DNA of 64,000 bases, taken from NCBI GenBank assembly GCA_910589415.1, contig OU342633.1, positions 7,478,858 to 7,542,857 on the forward strand. Direction: 5' to 3'. The position numbers were made by a program, and so were the translations under genes. Under the pieces are notes generated by a model. The model saw nothing but the letters and a program-made list of their open reading frames with translations, ran no database searches and had not been told where the DNA came from. Of this stretch, positions 35,464-46,345 are shown piece by piece. Source of the DNA: Malachius bipustulatus (Eukaryota > Arthropoda > Insecta > Coleoptera > Melyridae). The stretch's first letter is position 1. Every line of letters begins with the position of its first letter.

Positions 35464-35744
35464 AATGGTTAACTAATGGGTTGTACGACACAAAAATGGC
35501 AATAACATAACTAAAATATAATAATAAAATAATACCTATGTGATTATGTGCTAGATAATAGATGATGAAGGATAGTGATCACTGATCTGTTTCTTGACAA
35601 TGCAATGTTTAATTGTTTATGAATTGTAACCTCAAAGTTTTAGTCCTGATGAAGACGTGAATCATGTCGAAACATCGACTAAAATAAAAGAGTACACAGC
35701 TGAACAGGCCATTTTTGTGTCGTACAACCCATTAGTTAACCATT
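35464..35744. mobile_element. 281-bp element with perfect 37-bp inverted repeats and a hammerhead-like motif
   Basis: The 37 bases 35464-35500 (AATGGTTAACTAATGGGTTG...) are exactly complementary to 35708-35744. A hammerhead-like motif lies at 35638-35684, close to the right arm. No gene and no clear target duplication are visible. Confidence 0.65.
35638..35684 (+). ncRNA. Hammerhead-like ribozyme motif
   Basis: TTTTAGTC (35638-35645), core CTGATGA (35646-35652), stem II GACGTG/CATGTC, GAAA (35669-35672), CATC, then GACTAAAA, which pairs perfectly with TTTTAGTC. Stem III is nearly absent (ACAT; a self-complementary ACGT ancestor is plausible), and one extra A follows the core. Confidence 0.45.
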
Positions 35745-35835
35745 GTTTATAAAAAGTACGAAGTTACCCCTTGTATAATTTATAATAATGTTATTATTAT
35801 CATTCATAGACATGTAAAACTTTCCATTCTGTTTC

Positions 35836-36110
35836 AGATGCGGCTCACTCAATCTGCCATGCCATACGGGGAGGGGCCATTATAATACCGCGGAGTTGCT
35901 CCCTCTACCCTGTGGCCTCCCGAACTTCTCCCACCTGGGTTGAGGTGCCTGCCTTGTATTCCGGAGCCTCTCCAATAAAGCTTCCCCCCACCCCGGATTA
36001 AAAAGTTGGTAAGGAGGCGAAGGAAAGTCTTCATTGTGCTCCGTCCTCCCAAGACCTTTGAGAAATGGTAGGCCACTTCGAGGGGACTCCTACAAGTCTT
36101 GCAGATCTAA
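35836..36110. other. GC-rich island of unknown origin
   Basis: About 275 bases are much richer in G and C than the surroundings. The short open frame on the minus strand has no recognisable domain. It could be part of a retroelement; no ends or tail are seen. Confidence 0.4.
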
Positions 36111-38260
36111 AATTGGTCTAACCAAATTATAATTTTATAAAACTTTTGAAAATAAAATTGATTTTTAATCTAACTTTGATTCTGACTTTTTTACCTGTTT
36201 TGTTTATTATGCTTTTATTTATTTTGTTTTATTTTATTTTAATACAAAAACTACTAACTGACTTGAATTATTTACTAAACAGGGTGTCACAGAGGCATGA
36301 GTCATGTCCTTAGACTATTAATAAAAGATGGACCAAGACAAAAACACTGTAAAAGTGTTCCGACATCCCTCTCTCTCCAAACAAGACTGTTCAAAACAAT
36401 GAATGCCAGATCAATAATGATACTGGCACTTACAAGGAAAGAGCGCAACCTCTCCAGTGATAATTGGTGGGCAATAAACATCGATGGATCCCTTATACCC
36501 GTTTTACTTTGCTACATCTGGCAACATGAATGTTTACATCCTGTCAGACCGTTTGTTTACATAATACCATAATAAGGGTTCGTGTTTTTCAAACAGTTGT
36601 AAGTTTCTTGTTATTTATATTTTCAGCTTTAGCTTTCACTCGTTTTAAGCTTTAATAGTTAATTTTTCTATTAAGTTAAAAAAAAGTGGCGAAAACGTGT
36701 TCTGTTTTTGAGGAAACTTCGAAAGAAGGTAAGTCTATCAGTTTCCTACGTAAGCAACCCAAAGCCATCAATCAAAACAAAGGATACATGGTCATGGGCG
36801 TAGAGAATTGTAGTGACAGGTAAGCATAGATTTTTAAATAATATTCGTATTATTACCTTTTTGATTAGTTTTAGAAACGGTATTAAAATTCGCATAACTA
36901 TCAGTTACGTTTTAAAATTATTGTTACTTGTTTATTGTTCAAGTAATCAAACTATTATAGGAAAAATTGGGTAGAATTATTGATAATAACCGAAAAATAC
37001 TCAAGAATCATCCTTGGAAGAATAAAAGTTATTTTCTATAATTATAATTTTTATCTATTTGTATTAGAAGACTCCGAATTCTATTCAAGTGGTCTATATC
37101 TTTTTTATAATTTATTAAATTTTATCTGAATACCTACTGAATACTTTGAAAAATGCAACTTGGAAAAATTATTACATTTGAATAAATAAAAAATACTGAA
37201 TTTTTGAAAGTATATTACCTATTATTATTATTGTCAACCTCTAATTTAAGATAATCAGAATATGGAGAGGGGGAATAATATTCAAACAATATCATCAAAG
37301 AATATGAAATAGAAGACTTTGACCCGGTTGCACGAACGTTAAAAAAATTTCAGATTATTACTAATTTTAAGTTGCAAATTTTTTAAATGTGGTGAACTTT
37401 CATTTTTTATCGGCAATTAATTCTTCTAAAATTGGGACGAATTCACTCCCAGCAATATCAGAACAAAACTTTAGTAATACAGGGCATTTTAAAATTAGTG
37501 ATTAGGTATCTGACATATTTTCAATTATTAGGTTCGTTTAATTTATTTTTAGAATAAAATCAACTAAATATGTAAGAAATTGAAAAAATATTTTAGGTAC
37601 CTACTGATGTATATTGCTTTCCGACTTTCCTATCGATTTTTTATTTGCTAAATTGTTATTACCTTTTTGTACCTTTTATTTTGTAAGGTAGGTATAAGTA
37701 TATATTTTCTTAATTTAATATCTATTAGTATTCCCATAATTTATGTCTTTTGTAACAAAAACTGCAAATAAATTGATAATATTATGAATATTATGATCAT
37801 TATTATAATAATTTATGTAATTATTACATTTCCTATAACTGAACTCGAGCGCGCCCCTGCCCTTGCGTTCTGTTTGTTTACGTTTTACGTCGTTCTCCTT
37901 ACCCTGCCAGAAGCCGCATATGAGTGCGAGAGAGAATATCAACAAACCAAAACTGACTTCAAGCTAAGATAGGGAAGGCGCGGTCCATATTTATTAATAT
38001 AGTCTAAGATCATGTCACACCCCTATTTTTTCCTTTATTTTTTTAGATATTGTTTTGAAAATCTGCATATACTCGATAGTACGCACTGTTCGACAAACAT
38101 TTGAATTTTTTCCTGCTTCCGGTTTCACCGCAAATGACATCAACTTTATATTTTTAAATGGAACACCCTGCATATTATTATATTTTTGAATTATACCAAA
38201 AAAAATGTTATAAAAATGGTGTTTTCAGTTGAGATTTAAATGAAGTACCTAGTTTGTGAG
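36111..38260. other. Non-coding region
   Basis: No convincing gene is found. 38155-38260 resembles the arm of MITE G (a word like AAATGGAACACCCTGCATAT followed by TTTGTGAGTTATA) and is cut by the LINE tail that follows. Short open frames elsewhere look accidental. Confidence 0.4.
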
Positions 38261-38261
38261 T

Positions 38262-38645
38262 TATATTTATTTATTTATTTATTGAAAGATAAACGGGCAA
38301 TGCCTATAAACCTATAAATTATATAAATTAACATATTAGTTGTTGTTATACAAGCAGTAAAAAAATAAAACTCAGTGATATCTCATAACTCATAATGAGC
38401 TTTGCAATGTTTCTCTTAAAGCTATAGAGAGTATCAGATAGTCTGAGTTCAGTCGGTAACTTATTCCACTCACGTCTCAATCTATTAGCGGTAGCACAAT
38501 GCACATAATTTCTCAGGGAACACACCTCCACAAGCTCACGAGCTGCTCGAAAAGAATATGGTAGATCTCTTGATCCAAATAGATAGATATAAACAAAAAA
38601 ATATTTCAAATCAATAAATTTAAAGTTTAAACACAATCTTACCAA
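38262..38645 (-). pseudogene. Jockey-like LINE, 3' end of the reverse transcriptase ORF
   Basis: The minus-strand frame reads GSRDLPYSFRAARELVEVCS, then RLRREWNKLPTELRLSDTLY followed by SFKRNI. The WN.LP...R...FKR pattern is the usual end of Jockey-type ORF2. An (AATA)n tail at 38262-38282 closes it. The 5' part is missing. It is inserted in a MITE G-like arm. Confidence 0.65.
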
Positions 38646-39048
38646 AGTTGATATATTAGGGATTTTCAGGTGCTAAGCAAAACTGCAATGTTGAAAAAAT
38701 GATTTAAAAATGGTGGATCCAATATGGCCGTCTATTTTTTTTTACAAATTTAATATTCTAACTAAAAATAAAATAATGTGTTTTTGATATGCTGAAGGGA
38801 ATTTGGAGGAGCTGTCTATTCCTTGTACCATGGAGATGAAAGTCACCCCGAACGGGCAACTTCTGAGCCACTTCGTGGATGTGTACACAGGTCAAATAAA
38901 TATACAGACAGGGCAGGGTCATTATACAGGGTGTCCGGTAAGTACCTCCTAATCTCTCGGGAGCATACAGGGTAGGTCAAAAAAAACCTAGTCTGTCATA
39001 AAAAAATTCCTAAAGTGTCCCCAAACGGAGATATGAAGCCCTAAAAGG

Positions 39049-39818
39049 GTGCCCCGCAATTTACTTTTTTTACCCGTCAATTTCGGGTCCTTTAGACGTC
39101 ATTATGACGGTCACATTGACGTAATTTTCGTCAGTTACTGTCGTCAAAAAGGCGATAATCGGACGTCGGTGTGCTACTTGGGAAAAGACACCCAATTAAT
39201 CAAGGAGTGTGAATCTATTAACAAAATTATCAGGGAGGAAGAGAAAGTATTGACTAAAACGTTTCATGGTACGAAAATTACATATTTTCGTGATTATTTA
39301 TATTATTTTATATATTGTATATTGTATATAGTGTATATTTATTTTATATATTTGTATATTTATGTGATTGATGATTGGTTTTATTTTAGATGTTCAGCAT
39401 TTGGAAATAAACCATCCCGGTTGTTATGATCCCAAAGATGACCAATCAGAAGACTGATCAAGACAAACAACAGCCTGCTAAAGCCAAAAAGAAGTCTGAT
39501 CGAGCCAAACAGAAGACTGATCAAGCCAAACAGAAGACTGATCAAGCCCATCAGGAGGCTGATCAAGCAAAACAACAGACTGATCAAGCCAAACAGCTGA
39601 CTGACCAAGAAAAACACCAGCCTGGTACAGCCAAAAAGAAACGACACAAAAAGCAGGCTCGTCGAGCCCAACAGCAGGCTGACTGAGCCAAAGAGAAGTC
39701 TGGTCAAACACCACTTCGAGACCTGGAACGGGTCGTGAACGAGCATCTTTTGCCGGAGGCCCTATCATTTCATTCTGACATTTACGAACAGATAAACAGG
39801 ATGATGTCTGAATTCTAA
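39049..39818 (+). pseudogene. Lys/Gln-rich repeat gene, copy 1
   Basis: I do not recognise the family. An upstream exon ends about 39268 (YLGKDTQLIKECESINKIIR then EEEKVLTKTFH), followed by a possible GTACGA donor. The second exon starts at 39390 after TTTTAG. From ATG 39426 the frame has heptad-like KTDQAKQ and EADQAKQ repeats, then a basic stretch. After a TGA (codon 88) that is Arg in the other copies it continues LRDLERVVNEHLLPEALSFH, ending INRMMSEF and TAA 39816-39818, about 130 residues. A coiled coil is likely. The spliced frame from the upstream exon (DVQHLEIN, GCYDPKDD) does not match the KTDQ frame. Confidence 0.5.
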
Positions 39819-40290
39819 TTTACTATTTCTACGGGGTGTTTGGTAACTGGTAACTATTTCAAGCATAAAAGAGAGAAAAACTTTTTTTAAATGAGGCCTC
39901 ATGTATATGAGGTGTATGATATACAGATAAGGTTGATATTTATCTTTTTTGTAGGGCCAGCCTGTATAATGTAAAATATTTTTAAATTGTTCTTCTGATT
40001 AACCTGTATATGCCTGTAAAAATCTTGAAAAAATATCCTACCTTTTTCCTATAATGAACCGATCCGAATACGGTGGCCCACCCTGTATATCGACTGCATG
40101 TTAGTGACGTTCTATTGACGTCATTTTAACTTTATTCAAGCCGTCAGAATGTTGACATTAAATGACGTAAGGTTGACGACTTCTACTGACGTCATTTTAG
40201 GTGTGACAAATGGCCGTCAATTTCAGGTCCTTTAGACGTCATTATGACGGTCATATTGACGTAATTTTCGTCAGTTACTGACGTCAAAAA
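39065..40290. promoter_or_regulatory. Two clusters of TGACG/CGTCA words
   Basis: TGACGT, GACGTC and CGTCA words crowd at 39085-39150 and at 40100-40290, with about ten in the second cluster. TGACGTCA is the CREB/ATF site, but here the words look like part of the repeat sequence itself and may be leftovers of tandem expansion. Confidence 0.35.
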
Positions 40291-40487
40291 AGCGATAATC
40301 GGACGTCGGTGTGCTACCTGGGAAAAGACACCCAATTAATCAAGGAGTGTGGATCTATTAACAAAACTTTCAGGGAGGAAGAGAAAGTATTGACTAAAAC
40401 GTGTCATGGTACGAAAATTACATATTTTCGTGATTATTTATATTATTTTATATATTGTATATTGTATATATTGTATATATTGTATAT
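40213..40487 (+). pseudogene. Lys/Gln-rich repeat gene, copy 2, upstream exon
   Basis: Nearly identical to 39076-39350, with YLGKDTQLIKECGSINKTFR then EEEKVLTKT. The downstream intron is interrupted at 40488 by the hammerhead element and resumes near 41270 before the next TTTTAG acceptor at 41320. Confidence 0.55.
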
Positions 40488-40573
40488 TTAAAAATTCAAA
40501 ATAATTTTAACGGGCATATCGCTCTAACCTAGGGCTTCCTGAGGCAGACCTGACACGCAGAGCCATCCAGTCA

Positions 40574-40635
40574 TCTCGAAGCTGCAGACAACGCTGTTTC
40601 GGTCTCTTAGACCTCATCAGTACAGCACATCGAGA
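40574..40635 (-). ncRNA. Hammerhead ribozyme, type I, minus-strand copy
   Basis: It is the exact reverse complement of 41086-41147, so every core base and all three stems are the same. The predicted cleavage is after the C at plus-strand position 40587. Confidence 0.85.
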
Positions 40636-41085
40636 AATAACTAGAGGATGCATGCCAGGCCAGCACCAGGAAGCCAACTTAAATAAAGAAGTGACACGGA
40701 ACTCCGTGACTTCAAAAGTTGGTTGCCATCTACCGACGGAGACAAGAACTAACGGCAGCACGCTACTAGCTTTGTGTCCATCGGGAATAGGCAGCCCACA
40801 GTTCGGTGCATTACCATCCGTCGGGCGGTGCTAGTTAGCTACCGATAGATGTCTCTCGCCAAAGCCCATGGTTATTACAATAATAATGATAATGTTAATC
40901 GAGCGCAAAGAATTAAAAATTCAAAATAATTTTAACGGGCATATCGCTCTAACCTAGGGCTTCCTGAGGCAGTTCTTGTCTCCGTCGGTAGATGGCAACC
41001 AACTTTTGAAGTCACGGAGTTCCGTGTCACTTCTTTATTTAAGTTGGCTTCCTGGTGCTGGCCTGGCATGCATCCTCTAGTTATT

Positions 41086-41147
41086 TCTCGATGTGCTGTA
41101 CTGATGAGGTCTAAGAGACCGAAACAGCGTTGTCTGCAGCTTCGAGA
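41086..41147 (+). ncRNA. Hammerhead ribozyme, type I, plus-strand copy
   Basis: Stem I outer is TCTCGA/TCGAGA (41086-41091, 41142-41147). A loop TGT/T follows, then stem I inner GCTGTA/TGCAGC (41095-41100, 41135-41140). The core is CTGATGA (41101-41107). Stem II is GGTCT/AGACC with loop AAG. GAAA is at 41121-41124. Stem III is ACA/TGT with loop GCGT, then C41134, the expected cleavage base. All invariant hammerhead bases are present, including the G-C pair that closes stem II. The internal loop in stem I may make the tertiary contact known for fast natural hammerheads. Confidence 0.87.
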
Positions 41148-41284
41148 TGACTGGATGGCTCTGCGTGTCAGGTCTGCCTCAGGAAGCCCTAGGTTAGAGC
41201 GATATGCCCGTTAAAATGATTTTGAATTTTTAATTCTTTGCGCTCGATTAACATTATCATTATTATTGTATATTTATATATTTA

Positions 41285-43415
41285 TGTGATTGATGATTGC
41301 TGTTTTATTTTTTATTTTAGATGTTCAGCATTTGGAAATAAACCGTCCCGGTTGTTATGATCCCAAAGATGACTAAACAGAAGACTGATCAAGACAAACA
41401 GCCTGCTAAAGCCAAAAAGAAGCCTGATCGAGCCAAACAGAAGACTGATCAAGCCCATCAGGAGGCTGATCAAGCAAAACAAAATACTGATCAAGCCAAA
41501 CAGCTGACTGACCAAGAAAACAGCAGCCTCGTAAAGCCAAAAAGAAACGCGACAAAAAGCAGGCTCGTCGAGCCCAACAGCAGGCTGACCGAGCCAAAGA
41601 GAAGTCTGGTCAAGCACCACTTCGAGACCTGAAACGGGTCGTGAACGAGCATCTTTTGCCGGAGGCCCTATCATTTCATTCTGACATTTACAAACAGATA
41701 AACAGGATGATGTCGGAATTCTAATTTACTATTTCTACGGGGTGTTTGGTAACTGGTAACTATTTCAAGCATAAAAGAGAGAATAACTTTTTTTAAATGA
41801 GGCCTCATGTATATGGGGTGTATGTATGATTGCTGTTTTCTTTTTTATTTTAGATGTTCAGCATTTGGAAATAAACCGTCCCGGTTGTTATGACCCCAAA
41901 GATGACTAAACAGAAGACTGATCAAGACAAACAACAGCCTGCTAAAGCCAAAAAGAAGCCTGATCGAGCCAAACAGAAGACTGATCAAGCCCATCAGGAG
42001 GCTGATCAAGCGAAACAAAATACTGATCAAGCCAAACAGCTTACTGACCAAGAAAACAGCAGCCTGGTAACGCCAAAAAGAAACGAGACAAAAAGCCGGC
42101 TCGTCGAGCCCAACAGCAGGCTGACCGAGCCAAAGAGAAGTCTGGTCAAGCACCACTTCGAGACCTGGAACGGGTTGTGAACGAGCATCTTTTGCCGGCG
42201 GCCCTATCATTTCATTCTGACATTTACGAACAGATAAACAGGATGATGTCGGAATTCTAATTTACTATTCCTACGGGGTGTGTTTGGTAACTGGTAACTA
42301 TTTCAAGCATAAAAGAGAGAATAACTTTTTTTAAATGAGGCCTCATGTATATGGGGTGTATGATTGCTGTTTTATTTTTTATTTTAGATGTTCAGCATTT
42401 GGAAATAAACCGTCCCGGTTGTTATGATCCCAAAGATGACTAAACAGAAGACTGATCAAGACAAACAACAGCCTGCTAAAGCCAAAAAGAAGCCTGATCG
42501 AGCCTAACAGATGACTGATCAAGCCCATCAGGAGGCTGATCAAGCAAAACAAAATACTGATCAAGCCAAACAGCTGACTGACCAAGAAAACAGCAGCCTG
42601 GTAAAGCCAAAAAGAAACGAGACAAAAAGCAGGCTCGTCGAGCCCAACAGCAGGCTGACCGAGCCAAACAGAAGTCTGGTCAAGCACCACTTCGAGACCT
42701 GGAACGGGTCGTGAACGAGCATCTTTTGCCGGAGGCCCTATCATTTCATTCTGACATTTACGAACAGATAAACAGGATGATGTCGGAATTCTAATTTACT
42801 ATTTCTACGGGGTGTTTCTACGGGGTAACTATTTCAAGCATAAAAGAGAGAATAACTTTTTTAAATGAGGCCTCATGTATATGGGGTGTATGTATGATTG
42901 CTGTTTTCTTTTTTATTTTAGATGTTCAGCATTTGGAAATAAACCGTCCCGGTTGTTATATGATCCCAAAGATGACTAAACAGAAGACTGATCAAGACAA
43001 ACAACAGCCTGCTAAAGCCAAAAAGAAGCCTGATCGAGCCTAACAAATGACTGATCAAGCCCATCAGGAGGCTGATCAAGCAAAACAAAATACTGATCAA
43101 GCCAAACAGCTGACTGACCAAGAAAACAGCAGCCTGGTAAAGCCAAAAAGAAACGAGACAAAAAGCAGGCTCGTCGAGCCCAACAGCAGGCTGACCGAGC
43201 CAAAGAGAAGTCTGGTCCAGCACCACTTCGAGACCTGGAACGGGTCGTGAACGAGCATCTTTTGCCGGCGGCCCTATCATTTCATTCTGACATTTACGAA
43301 CAGATAAACAGGATGATGTCGGAATTCTAATTTACTATTCCTACGGGGTGTGTTTGGTAACTGGTAACTATTTCAAGCATAAAAGAGAGAATAACTTTTT
43401 TTAAATGAGGCCTCG
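41285..43415 (+). repeat. Four tandem 534-bp units of the Lys/Gln-rich repeat gene (copies 2-5)
   Basis: Second exons start after TTTTAG at 41321, 41854, 42388 and 42922, spaced 533, 534 and 534. Each unit has an intron end, the KTDQAKQ repeats, the LRDLERVVNEHLLPEALSFH end, then TACGGGGTGTTTGGTAACTG, which resembles a MITE left end. All four share a lost A (GAAAACAGC against GAAAAACAC in copy 1) that breaks the frame. Copies 4 and 5 also share a TAA (CGAGCCTAAC). They therefore expanded from a copy that was already broken. The matching right MITE end is at about 43490-43517 (complement of CAGGGTGTTTGGTAACTGGA). Confidence 0.85.
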
Positions 43416-43580
43416 TTTAGGAAATTAAAAAAAAAAGTGAAAATTTCTTTTACTTATGCCTAAAATACGACTTTAAAGATGACGTTTCATTTTGGTTGTC
43501 CAGTTACCAAACACCCTGTATAGTCAGCTACAAAAGCTCATGTTATGTTGCTTCCTGTGCTGTAGCTGCATTTACAAAGG

Positions 43581-43931
43581 GGTCTAGTAATTGCCCAGCT
43601 AGATCCATGGTTAGCAGCCTCACCTGACGGTCTTGTTATGGACAATTGTGACACAGTTTCAAAACTGCTGGAAATAAATTGTCCCTATAAAGGTTAGTAA
43701 AAATAATCACCGAAAAGTTTGAAAATGACTTACAATAATATTTTTTTAAGTAAACAAGTTGGAGCCAATGATATCCTACCATTTTGTGATTTCTTGACAA
43801 GCAAAGATGGGAATATTTTTTTAAAGAAGAAACATACATATTACAGTCAAATTATAATAAATTTATTGATCCATAATATGGAATACTGTGATTTAAAGGT
43901 ATTTTGCAATGTTGACAACTCTTTTCTTTAA
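43581..43931 (+). pseudogene. YqaJ-type exonuclease remnant of an ISL2EU element
   Basis: The first exon reads DPWLAASPDGLV...KLLEINCPYK and ends at a GTTAGT donor (43693). The next piece reads DGNIFLKKKHTYYSQIIINL...NMEYCDLKVF. The order SPDG, E.xCP, YY.Q and CDL is that of YqaJ nucleases, which ISL2EU transposons carry beside their transposase. The catalytic Lys expected after Glu (EIK) is Asn here, so the enzyme would be inactive. It faces the transposase remnant at 44017-44445. Confidence 0.65.
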
Positions 43932-44016
43932 AATTAAAAGACATTTATTTTTTTAAATGTTACCTTTCTTATGTAACAAGTTCGAAAAAAGTAAATTCAA
44001 GCATATTATTTAATTA

Positions 44017-44445
44017 TTATTGTTTTATAATAATTGTATTTTGTAAATTTGTCAATACACAACACATCAACAGTATGTTATCTAAATGATGAAACAAATC
44101 ATAATTTATATGACTTAAAATGTTGGAAGTTTTAATTCTTTGAATTGCCCTTTCTACATGAATTCGGACGCTAGCCACATTGTAAGTCTCCATGACTTCT
44201 TTTTCTGCCAGCCTACCATCCCTTACAAAAGGTGGCATTACTACTGTACATTTTTTTGGCAGTGAATCTGTGGGACATTGTCATCCAAAACTACATCTCC
44301 TTCTAAAATATCTAAAATTCCACAGTTGTTGGTGATGTAACTATCTGAAGATCGGCCACCATAACTCTTACTCAGAAATGAAACAAAACCACTTGGTGTA
44401 ATCCCCGCTAACACTTTTGCCGTAAAACCACCTTTGTACTGTGAA
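44017..44445 (-). pseudogene. DDE_Tnp_4-type transposase remnant (ISL2EU-like)
   Basis: The minus strand reads YSQYKGGFTAKVLAGITPSG, then FVSFLSKSYGGRSSDSYITN, then GDVVLDDN (D). After a stop at about 44240 it reads MPPFVRDGRLAEKEV, VASVRIHVERAIQRIKTSNI and LMCCVLTNLQ. The RIHVERAI...I Glu and the C..LTN ending are typical of this family, which occurs with YqaJ in ISL2EU. The N-terminal half, including any THAP domain, is missing. Confidence 0.7.
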
Positions 44446-44702
44446 TATGAGTAAATACGATGTTTACTGTGTTGCGGTTAGTAATATCGAATCAGGGAAA
44501 ATTATACAAGCTGGCAACCATGACACCCAACGAGCCTTTGCTGGGCTAGGAGAAGCAGGAAGAAGAGACGCACCGAGAAGCTCGGAAGAATCGGACCCGA
44601 GTTACACGTTACAAGATCGGTACAGGTCCGCGCGAAAAATCGATACTCGCGACACGGCTACCGGTAATATTATTGTTAATGACTTATTCAATTTAATTTT
44701 AT

Positions 44703-44775
44703 CAATATATAGGGTGTCCCAGCTCATTCGAAGCGGTCTCTGTGGGCCAAACGATGGACTTTTTCAAAAAAAAAA
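44703..44775 (+). mobile_element. Fragment of MITE F
   Basis: About 70 bases match the left end of the MITE at 10225 and 52866 (GGGTGTCCCAGCTCATTCGA and onward), then the match stops. The stretch 44780-45212 beyond it holds no recognised gene. Confidence 0.6.
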
Positions 44776-45467
44776 TTGATAATCCAAGTACACGGTACCG
44801 GTCCGTCCTTATTATTGACTCATCAGCATGTCATATCAGTCAGATCCACGCTACACATACTGTACGAAAGTTGAAACTTCTATATAATAGAAGTTAAGAT
44901 AATATTATTATCTTAACTGGCCTTTTCTGATGGTAGTGACCTGCAATTTTTAATGAATTAGTAGGCAACGAAAAAAATTTTTATTTTCCTCAAATAATTT
45001 TTAGATTTATTTAAAGCCCTTCAATTTATTATACTACATTAGACCAAGGTTAGTAAAAGAATAGGTTGCGTCGTAACTCGGAGAGGGGAGAAACGTGAGA
45101 GGGGAGTACCGCGTCGTCGTGTTTGCCAGTTGCAGATAGTTCGTATTGATTTTAATTGCGTTCGAAGTTTTGTTTGAGTTAACTATAACTTGCCGCTGTA
45201 GAAACTGTGTTAGAGGCGGCCACAGACTAGCGCACATGTATGTCATACATGTATGTCATACTTGCTTGTGCGTTGATATTCGCTAGTGTGTGGGCGAAAC
45301 GTGGCAAACATGTGCGTTGCACAAGTTTCAGGTTTCAACTTGAATTCATCAACGCGCATACATCTACGTGCATACATGTATGTCGGTCTGTGGACAAATC
45401 TGACAATCTTTTTATATAATTTGTTTATTCAGTGTCGTGTAGTGTATTTCTTAATAATAATATTATA

Positions 45468-45763
45468 ATGTCCGATTTAAGAAGTTTTACAAAAGATTTT
45501 ATGACAGAATTTATAGAACTTTACAAAAGTTATCCGTGTTTGTGGAAAGCTAAATGTAAAGATTACATGAATAGAAATAAAAAAGATACAGCCTATGAAA
45601 CGTTACTAAAAAAACTACGAGAGGTTGAACCAAATGCGACAAAAAATACCGTTAAGTCTAAAATAAATAGCATTCGTGGAAGCTTTCGACGAGAACTTAA
45701 AAGAATCGAAGAATCCAAACGATCAGGTGTAGGAACGGATGAAGTATACGTGACTGATATATA
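45468..45763 (+). pseudogene. MADF-domain protein of the Harbinger element, cut by a MITE
   Basis: From ATG 45468 the frame reads FMTEFIELYKSYPCLWKAKC, then KDYMNRNKKDTAYETLLKKL, then REVEPNATKNTVKSKINSIR and FRRELKRIEESKRSGVGTDE. This is a MADF fold, which binds DNA and works with the Harbinger transposase for nuclear import and end recognition. After about 98 residues the MITE begins and the frame runs into it, so the C-terminal part is lost. Confidence 0.8.
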
Positions 45764-46345
45764 CAGGGTGTACCAGCTCGATTTAGACAACGGTAAGGGC
45801 CGTGTAGGTCTCGTTAGGACGAAACGTTTTTTTATTTGAAGTTTTTGAATTTGGACCTTCGTTGCGGAAATATGGCCGACTTCCGGTTTTTAGTTTTTTG
45901 GCTCCAGTTTCGGCATTTTTAGGTTCTCGCCCAAACTGAAACTAGTTTTGGAAACTACTTAGCTTCAGTTACAACTTTCATATTGAAGTCAAGGTTCTAT
46001 CTCTGTTGGATTCAAAATGGCGACATGCCCAAGACTAATAAATTTTAAGTCTTTGAATCAATTCAAATTGAATCAAATTGAAAAATTAAGATTTTGAATC
46101 CAACAGAGATAGAACCTTGACTTCAAAATGAAAGTTGTAACTGAAGCTAAGGAGTTCCCAAAACTAGTTTCAGTTTGGGCGAGAACCTAAAAATGCCGAT
46201 ACTGGAGCCAAAAAACTAAAAACCGGAAGTCGGTCATATTTCCGCAACGAAGGTCCAAATCCAAAAACTTTAAATAAAAAAACGTTTCGTCTTGACGAGA
46301 CCTACACGGCCCTTACCGTTGTCTAAATCGAGCTGGTACACCCTG
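45764..46345. mobile_element. 582-bp palindromic MITE in the Harbinger element
   Basis: The ends are CAGGGTGTACCAGCTCGATT and its complement, flanked by TA. The arms are about 250-290 bases with few mismatches. Confidence 0.9.

Larger units (their letters stand above)
40488..41275 (-). mobile_element. Retrozyme-like or Penelope-like element with 425-bp periodicity and hammerhead ribozymes
   Basis: TTAAAAATTCAAAATAATTT begins at 40488 and again at 40913, giving a 425-bp direct period read on the minus strand. From 40972 to 41239 the sequence is the inverse of 40488-40749. So one full monomer and part of a second lie on the minus strand, joined to an inverted part-monomer on the plus strand. 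Each orientation carries one complete hammerhead. No protein is encoded. The element is inserted in an intron of the Lys/Gln-rich repeat gene. Known metazoan retrozymes and Penelope terminal repeats have this kind of tandem and inverted arrangement. Confidence 0.75.

Noticed and set aside
41312..43280. Minus-strand open frames of about 120 residues, hydrophobic, in every unit of the 534-bp array
   Set aside because: They lie exactly opposite the Lys/Gln-rich repeats, whose complement encodes Leu/Phe-rich text. They are most likely antisense by-products.
44441..44779. Plus-strand open frame of 112 residues
   Set aside because: It runs into a MITE F fragment and shows no domain; probably accidental.
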